A model generated the notes under the pieces. The model did not search any database. It was given only the letters and a program-made list of their open reading frames with translations, and was not told the DNA's origin. A DNA stretch of 64,000 nucleotides, from the NCBI RefSeq assembly GCF_003696345.1, contig NZ_RFLX01000016.1:22621-86620 (forward strand), given 5' to 3'. This DNA is from Teichococcus wenyumeiae. GTDB taxonomy: Bacteria; Pseudomonadota; Alphaproteobacteria; Acetobacterales; Acetobacteraceae. Shown piece after piece: positions 8,826 to 15,989 of this stretch (position 1 is the first letter of the stretch; each line of letters begins with the position of its first letter). Both the position numbers and the translations under genes were made by a program.

Positions 8826-9956
8826 ATGAACGACTACACCCACCTGAAGGACCGGATCGCCATCGTCGGCGTCGGCAATACCCGCTACGGCAACTTCCCG
8901 GACCGCGACGACTACAGCCTCGGCGCCGAAGCCTTCCGCAACGCCCTAGAAGATTGCGGGCTAGAAAAGAACAAGGTGGACGGGCTGCTGGTCTGCCGCA
9001 TTCCGTATTATGCCCGCATGGGCGAGATCCTCGGCCTGTCGCCACGTTGGACGGTGCCGCTGCCGCCGCATGGACGGATGTCCGCCATGGGCATCATTGA
9101 GGCCGCGGCGGCTCTGGATGCCGGCCTTTGTGACTACGCCGCGTTGATCTACGCCAATATCGGCCGGTCCCGCCGCGTGAACTACGGCGGCGAGGAAAGC
9201 CCCGGCGTCTGGGACCCTTTCGGCTTCACCTCGCCCGGTGCGGCCCATGCCCTGATGTTCCAGCAGCATCGGGCGCAATACGGCACCACCACCCGGCAGC
9301 TGGCGGAGGTCTCGGTTGCCTTCCGGCATCACGCCTGCCTGAATCCGGATGCTGTGATGAAGCAGCCGATCAGCATCGACGATCATGAGGCAGCGCGGCC
9401 GATCGTCGAGCCATTGCGGCTGCTCGATTACTGCCTCATCAATGATGGCGCGGTCTGCCTGATCATGACAACCAAGGAGCGGGCGCGCGACCTGAAGAAG
9501 CGCCCGATCCTGATCTCCGGCATCGGTGGGCGAGAGGCCTATGAGACGGCCTCGATCGCCAATTACGATCCGGATTGCTGGTATCCCCAGGCACAGGATG
9601 TCGCGCGCCAAGTCTATGGCATGGCAGGGGTCGGACCGGCCGATGTCGATACGCTCATGTGCTACGACAATTTCAGCCCGACGGTGCTGTTCAGCCTTGA
9701 GGGGTTGGGCTTCTGCGGCCGGGGCGAGGCTGGCGGCTTCGTGGAAGGCGGAGCGCTGAAGCTTGGCGGCAGGCTGCCCACCAACACGGACGGCGGCCAC
9801 CTGTCAAACTCCTATATGCAGGGCTGGGCGTTGAATGCCGAGGCCGTGCGCCAGCTGCGTGGCGAATGCGGCGAGCGGCAGGTTGAAGGCGCGGAAGTGG
9901 CGCAGTTCTGCGCCATCACGCCGTGTTCCCGCTCCATTATCTATACGCGGGGCTGA
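8826..9956 (+). CDS. Thiolase-like protein (SCP2/Ltp2-type), second paralogue
   Basis: 376-residue thiolase-superfamily protein, paralogue of the one at 5124. The two share the LDYCLINDGA block, the PTNTDGGHLSNSYMQGWA motif with the conserved His, and the VRQLRGECGERQV ending. The YDNFSPTV segment matches the YDSFS motif of the paralogue. The usual nucleophilic Cys motif is absent; the corresponding region reads PPHGRMSAMGIIEAAAA. The single Cys of the paralogue's QAC segment is also replaced by Ala. A decarboxylative or retro-aldol role, or a non-catalytic one, is more likely than thiolysis (inference). The ribosome site is weak. The DUF35 partner starts 11 nt after the stop. Confidence 0.88.
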   Translation: MNDYTHLKDRIAIVGVGNTRYGNFPDRDDYSLGAEAFRNALEDCGLEKNKVDGLLVCRIPYYARMGEILGLSPRWTVPLPPHGRMSAMGIIEAAAALDAGLCDYAALIYANIGRSRRVNYGGEESPGVWDPFGFTSPGAAHALMFQQHRAQYGTTTRQLAEVSVAFRHHACLNPDAVMKQPISIDDHEAARPIVEPLRLLDYCLINDGAVCLIMTTKERARDLKKRPILISGIGGREAYETASIANYDPDCWYPQAQDVARQVYGMAGVGPADVDTLMCYDNFSPTVLFSLEGLGFCGRGEAGGFVEGGALKLGGRLPTNTDGGHLSNSYMQGWALNAEAVRQLRGECGERQVEGAEVAQFCAITPCSRSIIYTRG

Positions 9957-9967
9957 GGAGGCGTTTC

Positions 9968-10387
9968 ATGGATACCACCACGCTTTCCACCAAGCCCCGC
10001 CCCACCGTCGATGCGGTCAGCCGCGGCTTCTGGGAGAATTGCCGGCGCGGCATACTCTCCGTACAGCGCTGCGACGATTGTGGGCACCAGCATTATCCAG
10101 GCTCTCCGGTCTGCCCGAACTGCCTGTCATCGCGGCAGTCCTGGGCCCCGGTCTCGGGGCGGGGCAAGCTGGTGTCCTGGGTGCGTTTCCATCGCGCCTA
10201 TTGGGACAGCTTCCGCGCCGAGCTTCCCTACCTCGTCTGCCTCGTACGGCTGGAGGAAGGGCCGCTGATGCTGAGCAACTTCGCCGGCGAAACGCCCGAC
10301 GATCCGCCGATCGGCGCATCCGTCAAGGTGACATTCGAGGCCGTGGACGAAGCTCTAAGCCTGCCGAAGTTCCGGATCCACGCTTGA
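9968..10387 (+). CDS. DUF35 / OB-fold zinc-ribbon protein, second paralogue
   Basis: 139-residue partner of the preceding thiolase-like protein. The zinc ribbon is CDDCGHQHYPGSPVCPNCL, followed by an OB-fold with WAPVSGRGKLVSWVRFHR. ATG 9968 is chosen because TGAGGAGG lies just upstream and overlaps the thiolase stop region; an upstream in-frame ATG lies inside the thiolase gene. The thiolase-then-DUF35 order and close coupling repeat exactly what is seen at 5124-6718, so the pair behaves as a duplicated cassette. Fifty-eight nt later a second peptide-type transporter begins. Confidence 0.9.
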   Translation: MDTTTLSTKPRPTVDAVSRGFWENCRRGILSVQRCDDCGHQHYPGSPVCPNCLSSRQSWAPVSGRGKLVSWVRFHRAYWDSFRAELPYLVCLVRLEEGPLMLSNFAGETPDDPPIGASVKVTFEAVDEALSLPKFRIHA

Positions 10388-10445
10388 AGCGCGCCAAGGA
10401 CCACCCCGGCAGAGGGCGGCCAGTCGCGGCTGGGAGGAGATGAGG

Positions 10446-12029
10446 ATGAGGATGAGAAGGCTGCTTGCTCCGCTCTGCGCGGCGCTGCTTGGGGCCGTGG
10501 CGGCGCAGCCCGCCCTGGCGCAAACGGGGGACCGCAACACGCTGCGCGTCGCCATCCATGCCAACCTGCAGATCCTGGACCCGGTCTGGACCACGGGGCT
10601 GATCACGCTGCGGCATGGCTACCTGATCTACGACACCCTCTACGGCATGAACTCGAAGTTCGAACCGCAGCCGCAGATGGTGGACCGGCACACCGTCTCC
10701 GAAGACGGCCTGCTGTGGGACTTCACGCTGCGCGAGGGCCTCGCCTTCCACGATGGCCAGCCGGTGCGTGCCGCCGACGTCGTTGCCTCCCTGCGCCGCT
10801 GGATGCAACGCGACCCGATGGGGCAGCGGCTGGCGCAGTTCAGCAGCGCGGTCGAGACCTCGGGCGACCGGAGCTTCTCCATCAAGCTGCGGGAACGCTA
10901 CGGCCTGGTGCTGGAAACGCTCGCCAAGGGAACCGGCACCTTCGTGATGCCAGAGCGGGTGGCCAATACCCCTCCCAATACGCAGATCACCGACACCACC
11001 GGCTCCGGCCCCTTCATCTTCCAGCGCGAGGAATGGCGGCCGGGGAGCTTGGTGGTCTATCGCCGCAACCCCGACTACAAGCCGCGGCCGGAGCCGGCGG
11101 ATTTTCTCTCCGGTGGCAAGCGCGCGCTCGTGGAGCGCGTGGAATGGCGCTACATCCCCGACAACAACACCGCGCTGGCGGCGCTGAACGCGGGCGAGAT
11201 CGACTACTTCGAAGCGCCGCCGATGGATTTCGTGCCGCTGATGGAGCGCAACCGCAACATCAAGCTGGAGATGATCGACCCGCTCGGCACTCAGCTCCTG
11301 GTGCGCTCCAACTGGCTCTACCCGCCTTTCAACGATGTGCGGGCCCGGCAGGCGCTGGCGCTGCTGGCGAAGCAGGAAGACTACATGCGCGTGGTGGTCG
11401 GCAACCCCAAGTATTACACGCGGTGGTGCGGCGCGATCTTCCAGTGCGGCTCTGGCAACGACACCGACGCGGGCAGCGAGGCTTACCGCGACCCGGATCT
11501 CGCGCGTGCCAAGCAATTGCTGCAGGAAGCCGGCTACAAGGGTGAGCGCATCGTGGTGCTGCAACCCAGCGACCGCCCGCAGTACAACGCCGCCACCATG
11601 GTCTTGGTGCAGGGGCTGCGCCGCGCCGGGGTAACCGTGGATGTGCAGGCGATGGACTGGTCCACGCTGCTCTCCCGCCGCGCCCGGCGCGATCCGCCGG
11701 AGAGTGGCGGATACCATCTCTTCATCACCGGCCAGGGTGGGCCGGATACGGCCAATCCTGTCGCCAATACCTGGTTCAACAGCCGGTGCGACAAGGCCAA
11801 TCCGGGCTGGGCCTGCGACATGGACCTGGACGGCATGGTCGCGGACTGGGCGAAGGAGAGCGACCCATCGGCGCGCCGGCCGCTGCTGGAGAAGCTGCAC
11901 CGCCGCGCCTGGGAGACCTTTCCCTATCTGACCATCGGCCAGTTCACCCAGCCGATCGCGGTGCGCTCCAACGTCCATGGCGTGCTGGCGGCCGGCCAGC
12001 CCGTCTACTGGAACATCGAGAAGCGCTGA
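10446..12029 (+). CDS. ABC transporter substrate-binding protein, family 5
   Basis: Periplasmic binding protein of the second peptide-type importer, 527 residues. Three in-frame ATGs lie six bases apart (10440, 10446, 10452). 10446 is chosen because GGGAGG ends 8 nt before it. A Sec-type signal peptide runs to about residue 26 (ALAQ). SBP_bac_5 features include the segment with FTLREGLAFHDGQPVRAADV. The sequence is closely related to the binding proteins at 44665 and 57016, sharing LDPVWTTG/LDPGITTA openings and DTLYGMN or DQLYGLD, and is more distant from the one at 3476. It is followed directly by its permease and ATPase genes. Confidence 0.94.
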   Translation: MRMRRLLAPLCAALLGAVAAQPALAQTGDRNTLRVAIHANLQILDPVWTTGLITLRHGYLIYDTLYGMNSKFEPQPQMVDRHTVSEDGLLWDFTLREGLAFHDGQPVRAADVVASLRRWMQRDPMGQRLAQFSSAVETSGDRSFSIKLRERYGLVLETLAKGTGTFVMPERVANTPPNTQITDTTGSGPFIFQREEWRPGSLVVYRRNPDYKPRPEPADFLSGGKRALVERVEWRYIPDNNTALAALNAGEIDYFEAPPMDFVPLMERNRNIKLEMIDPLGTQLLVRSNWLYPPFNDVRARQALALLAKQEDYMRVVVGNPKYYTRWCGAIFQCGSGNDTDAGSEAYRDPDLARAKQLLQEAGYKGERIVVLQPSDRPQYNAATMVLVQGLRRAGVTVDVQAMDWSTLLSRRARRDPPESGGYHLFITGQGGPDTANPVANTWFNSRCDKANPGWACDMDLDGMVADWAKESDPSARRPLLEKLHRRAWETFPYLTIGQFTQPIAVRSNVHGVLAAGQPVYWNIEKR

Positions 12030-12033
12030 GGCC

Positions 12034-12975
12034 ATGGGTGCTTACGCCATTCGCCGCATTCTCGCGACAGTGCCGGTCATGGCCGTCGTGGCGGTCATCG
12101 TCTTCCTGATGCTGCACCTGAGCCCGGGCGACCCGGCGGCCATCCTGGCGGGAGACCAGGCCACCAGCGACGACATCGCCGCCATCCGCGGGCGCCTGGG
12201 GCTCGACCGGCCCTTGTTGCAGCAGTTCATGCTGTGGCTCGGGCAGTTGCTCAGCGGGGATCTCGGCACCTCCATCTATCTCAACCGCCCGGTACTGGGG
12301 CTGATCATGGAGCGGGTGGAGCCAACCCTGGCACTGGCCGTCAGCACCATGGTCTTCGCGGTGCTGCTGGCGGTGCCCATGGGCGTGCTGGCGGCCTGGC
12401 GCGCCGGCACCTGGGTGGACCAGACGATCATGGCGCTCTCGGTGGTGGCTTTCTCCGTGCCGGTCTTCCTGATCGGCCAGGGGCTGGTGGTGGGCTTCGC
12501 CCTGACCTTCGATCTGCTGCCGGTGCAAGGCTTCGTCAGCCTGGGCGACGATGTGGTGGCCTTCGCCCGCCATCTTGTGCTGCCGACAATCAGTCTGGGG
12601 CTGGTCTATACCGCGCTGCTCGCCCGCATTACCCGCGCCACCATGCTGGAGGTGCTGAACGAGGACTTCATCCGCACCGCCCGCGCCAAGGGGCTGGCGG
12701 AGCCACGGGTCCTGATCCTGCACGCGCTGAAGAACGCCTCCGTCCCCATCGTCACCACCATCGGGCTCGGCATCGCGCTGCTGATCGGCGGCGTCGTGGT
12801 CACGGAAAGCGTCTTCGCCATCCCCGGCATCGGGCGCCTGACCATCGAGGCGGTGCTGCAACGCGACTATCCGGTCATCCAGGGCGTCATCCTGGTGGTG
12901 GCCGGGGTCTATGTGCTGGTGAACCTCGGCATCGACCTCACCTATTCCGCGCTTGATCCGCGCATCCGGTACTGA
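12034..12975 (+). CDS. ABC transporter permease, DppB/OppB family
   Basis: Inner-membrane subunit of the second importer, 313 residues. It opens with MGAYAIRRILATVPVMA, has the HLSPGDPAAILAGDQA periplasmic stretch, and shows the coupling loop FIRTARAKGLAEPRV. It ends at SALDPRIRY. ATG 12034 lies 4 nt after the binding-protein stop, so translation is probably coupled; in-frame codons further upstream fall inside the previous gene. The partner permease starts 14 nt downstream. Confidence 0.95.
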   Translation: MGAYAIRRILATVPVMAVVAVIVFLMLHLSPGDPAAILAGDQATSDDIAAIRGRLGLDRPLLQQFMLWLGQLLSGDLGTSIYLNRPVLGLIMERVEPTLALAVSTMVFAVLLAVPMGVLAAWRAGTWVDQTIMALSVVAFSVPVFLIGQGLVVGFALTFDLLPVQGFVSLGDDVVAFARHLVLPTISLGLVYTALLARITRATMLEVLNEDFIRTARAKGLAEPRVLILHALKNASVPIVTTIGLGIALLIGGVVVTESVFAIPGIGRLTIEAVLQRDYPVIQGVILVVAGVYVLVNLGIDLTYSALDPRIRY

Positions 12976-12989
12976 GGAGGCGCGTGATC

Positions 12990-13868
12990 ATGAGCGCAGC
13001 TATCGAAAAGCCCTTGGCTCTGCCCGCGCCGCGTCGTCCTGGCTGGCTCCGCCGCCTGCGGCGCTACCCGCTGCCCACGCTGGGCGGGGTGCTCCTGTTG
13101 CTGCTGGTCTTGAGCACGCTCTTCGCCCCCTGGATCACCAGCCGGGACCCGATCGAGATGGAGGTGATCGACCGGCTGCTGCCGCCGGGCGCCGACCATC
13201 CCTTCGGCACCGATGCCTATGGCCGCGACCTCTTCGCCCGGGTGCTCTATGGCGGGCGGGTGTCGCTGCTGATCGGCGTCACGGTGGCCCTGGCCAGTAC
13301 GGTGCTGGGCCTCGTGATCGGCGTGGTCGCCGGCTATTTCCGGCTGGCGGATGCAGTGATCATGCGGGTGATGGACGGGCTGATGGCGATCCCCGGCATC
13401 CTGCTCGCTATCGCACTGATGTCGCTGACGCGCGCCAGCCTCTGGGTGGTGGTCATCGCCATCACCATTCCGGAAATCCCGCGCGTGGTGCGCCTGGTGC
13501 GTGCCGTGGTCCTGACGGTGCGGGAGCAGACCTATATCCAGGCAGCGAGCGCCATCGGCACGCGCTTTCCCCGGCTGATGCGGCTGCACATCCTGCCCAG
13601 CACCTTCGCGCCGCTGATCGTGCAGGCAACCTATATCTGCGCCTCCGCCGTGCTGACGGAGGCTTACCTCAGCTTCCTCGGCGTCGGCACGCCGCCCGAG
13701 ATCCCGAGCTGGGGCAATGTCATCGCGGATGGCCGGCTTTATGTGCAGCTCGCCTTCTGGAACGTGCTCTTCCCCGGCATCGCGCTGGCCCTGATGGTGC
13801 TCTCGGTCAATGTGCTCGGCGACGGGCTGCGCGATGCGCTCGACCCGCGCCTGGCGAGGCGTCTGTGA
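12990..13868 (+). CDS. ABC transporter permease, DppC/OppC family
   Basis: Second membrane subunit of the importer, 292 residues. The family block GTDAYGRDLFARVLYGGR follows the first helix, and the C-terminus is GLRDALDPRLARRL. ATG 12990 is chosen because AGGAGG (12975-12980) lies 9 nt upstream. An in-frame GTG at 12984 would leave only 3 nt. The stop overlaps the GTG start of the following ATPase gene (GTGA), which indicates translational coupling. Confidence 0.94.
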   Translation: MSAAIEKPLALPAPRRPGWLRRLRRYPLPTLGGVLLLLLVLSTLFAPWITSRDPIEMEVIDRLLPPGADHPFGTDAYGRDLFARVLYGGRVSLLIGVTVALASTVLGLVIGVVAGYFRLADAVIMRVMDGLMAIPGILLAIALMSLTRASLWVVVIAITIPEIPRVVRLVRAVVLTVREQTYIQAASAIGTRFPRLMRLHILPSTFAPLIVQATYICASAVLTEAYLSFLGVGTPPEIPSWGNVIADGRLYVQLAFWNVLFPGIALALMVLSVNVLGDGLRDALDPRLARRL

Positions 13869-14908
13869 GCGCGGCCGTGCTGCCCGGCCACCCGGGCCTG
13901 CCGGACCTGGGTGAGACGGTGCTGGAACTGCGGGGGCTGCGTACCGAGTTCCAGGGCGATGGACCTCCGGCGGTGGCCGTGCAGGACCTCTCCTTCACGG
14001 TGCGGCGGGGTGAGACGCTGTGCATCGTGGGCGAGTCCGGCTGCGGCAAGAGCATGACGGCGCTGTCCCTGCTGCGCCTGGTGCCACGGCCCGGCGGGCG
14101 GATCGCGGCGGGGGAGGCGATCCTGGGCGGGCGTGACCTTCTGGCCCTCTCGGATGCCGAGATGCGCGCGGTGCGCGGCGGCGAGATCGCGATGATCTTC
14201 CAGGAGCCCATGACCAGCCTGAACCCGGTGCTGACCATCGGCCGGCAGATCGCGGAAACGGTGATGGTGCATGAGCAGCTTCCCTGGGCCGCCTGCATGG
14301 ACCACGCCCTGGCCATGCTGCGCCAGGTGCGCATGCCGGAGCCGGAGCGCCGGCTGCATGAATATCCGCACCAGCTCTCGGGCGGCATGCGGCAGCGGGT
14401 GATGATCGCCATGGCACTGGCCTGCCGCCCGCGCCTGCTGCTGGCGGATGAACCGACCACGGCCCTGGATGTCACCATCCAGGCGCAGATCCTCGACCTC
14501 ATCGGGGAGCTGCAGCAGGAAACCGGCGCGGCGGTGATCCTGATCACGCACGACCTTGGCGTGGTGGCCGAAATGGCCGACCGCGTGGTGGTGATGTATG
14601 CCGGCCGGAAGGTCGAGGAAGCGGCGGTGGAGCGGCTCTTCGAGGCGCCGCTGCATCCCTATACGCGGGGCCTGATGGCAGCGATGCCGCATCTCGGCGG
14701 CGTTGGCGTCGGTCGGCGGCGCCTGGCGGAGATCCCGGGCGTGGTGCCCGCGCTTACCGCCATGCCGCCCGGCTGCCCCTTCGCTCCGCGCTGCGAGCGC
14801 GCGACCGGGGAATGCCATCAGGCCATGCCGCCGTTGGGCGAGGAGATGCCCGGCCGCCTTGTCGCCTGCTGGCATCCCGGGGAAGGGGAGTTCACCCGCC
14901 ATGCGTGA
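13865..14908 (+). CDS. ABC transporter ATP-binding protein, DppD/OppD family
   Basis: ATPase subunit, 347 residues. It has Walker A GESGCGKS, the signature [15 protein letters not shown], Walker [13 protein letters not shown] and the OppD-type C-terminal cysteine motif (GCPFAPRCE). The start is GTG 13865, overlapping the previous stop in GTGA with GCGAGG upstream. An open frame extends far upstream in this phase but only shadows the permease gene. The stop overlaps the next ATPase gene by 8 nt. With 14901 it forms the usual heterodimeric ATPase, in contrast to the fused version at the window start. Confidence 0.95.
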   Translation: MSAAVLPGHPGLPDLGETVLELRGLRTEFQGDGPPAVAVQDLSFTVRRGETLCIVGESGCGKSMTALSLLRLVPRPGGRIAAGEAILGGRDLLALSDAEMRAVRGGEIAMIFQEPMTSLNPVLTIGRQIAETVMVHEQLPWAACMDHALAMLRQVRMPEPERRLHEYPHQLSGGMRQRVMIAMALACRPRLLLADEPTTALDVTIQAQILDLIGELQQETGAAVILITHDLGVVAEMADRVVVMYAGRKVEEAAVERLFEAPLHPYTRGLMAAMPHLGGVGVGRRRLAEIPGVVPALTAMPPGCPFAPRCERATGECHQAMPPLGEEMPGRLVACWHPGEGEFTRHA

Positions 14909-15917
14909 CACGAAGCCTTTGCTGTCCGTGGAAGGGCTGGTGAAGCACTACCCCCTGCGCGGCGGGCTGCTGGGCCGCTCGCGCGGCGAGATCCGCGCGG
15001 TGGACGGCATCAGCTTCTCCATCGGCGCCGGTGAGACGCTGGGGCTGGTGGGGGAAAGCGGCTGCGGCAAGTCCACCGCCGGCAAGGCCATCCTGAAGCT
15101 GGTGGAGCCCACCGCCGGCAGCATTCGCCTGGGCGGGGAGGACATCACGCATCTCGGCCCCTCCGCCATGCATCCTTACCGGCAGCGGATGCAGGTGATC
15201 TTCCAGGACCCCTATTCCTCGCTAAACCCGCGCATGACAGCGGGGGATATCGTCGCCGAGCCCTTCGTCAACTACGGCATCGGCAACCGCACGGAACGGC
15301 GGGACCGGGCCGAGGCGCTGTTCCGCCGCACCGGGCTGCGGCCGGACCAGATGGCGCGCTACCCGCATGAATTCTCCGGCGGCCAGCGGCAGCGCCTCGG
15401 CATTGCCCGGGCCCTGGCGCTCGGGCCGGAGCTGATCATCGGCGATGAACCGGTCTCGGCACTCGATGTCTCCGTGCAGGCGCAGGTGATCAACCTGCTG
15501 ATGGACCTGCAGGAGGAACTGGGGCTGAGCTACCTCTTCATCGCCCATGACCTGGGGGTGGTGGAGCATATCAGCCACCGTGTTGCGGTCATGTATCTCG
15601 GCAAGATCGTGGAGCTGGCGCCGCGCGCCGCGCTCTTCGAGGCGCCGCGCCATCCCTATACGGAGGCGCTGCTGGCGGCGGTGCCGCCCTCCCGGCCGCC
15701 GCCACGGGTGAATGGCCGCAGGCCGCCACGGCCGCACCGCCCGATGCTGCGGGGCGACGTGCCGAGCCCCATCCGCCCGCCGCCAGGCTGCCGCTTCCAC
15801 ACCCGCTGCCCGATCGCCGTGTCGATCTGCAAGCAGGTGGAGCCGCCCCTGGTGACGGATACGGCGGGCCATGCCGTGGCCTGCCATCTGCGGGCCCCGG
15901 CCACCGGGGTGGCATGA
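14901..15917 (+). CDS. ABC transporter ATP-binding protein, DppF/OppF family
   Basis: Second ATPase subunit of the importer, 338 residues. Visible motifs are Walker A GESGCGKSTAGKAIL, signature FSGGQRQRLGIARAL, Walker B LIIGDEPVSALD and the C-terminal CRFHTRCP. Its start ATG 14901 lies inside the last codons of the upstream ATPase gene (8-nt overlap), so the two are translationally coupled. It closes a five-gene transporter unit (A, B, C, D, F). A fused CoA transferase gene follows after 72 nt on the same strand. Confidence 0.95.
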   Translation: MRDTKPLLSVEGLVKHYPLRGGLLGRSRGEIRAVDGISFSIGAGETLGLVGESGCGKSTAGKAILKLVEPTAGSIRLGGEDITHLGPSAMHPYRQRMQVIFQDPYSSLNPRMTAGDIVAEPFVNYGIGNRTERRDRAEALFRRTGLRPDQMARYPHEFSGGQRQRLGIARALALGPELIIGDEPVSALDVSVQAQVINLLMDLQEELGLSYLFIAHDLGVVEHISHRVAVMYLGKIVELAPRAALFEAPRHPYTEALLAAVPPSRPPPRVNGRRPPRPHRPMLRGDVPSPIRPPPGCRFHTRCPIAVSICKQVEPPLVTDTAGHAVACHLRAPATGVA

Positions 15918-15989
15918 GTCCATGGGTCAGGGGCGCGAAACAGAAGAACAAGAAGGCCCGGCATTGCCGCGGCCAGAAAGGGCCAGGGG

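Noticed and set aside
12953..13864. Upstream extension of the DppD-type gene across the permease gene
   Set aside because: In-frame but out of phase with the conserved permease; the GTGA overlap start at 13865 gives a standard length.
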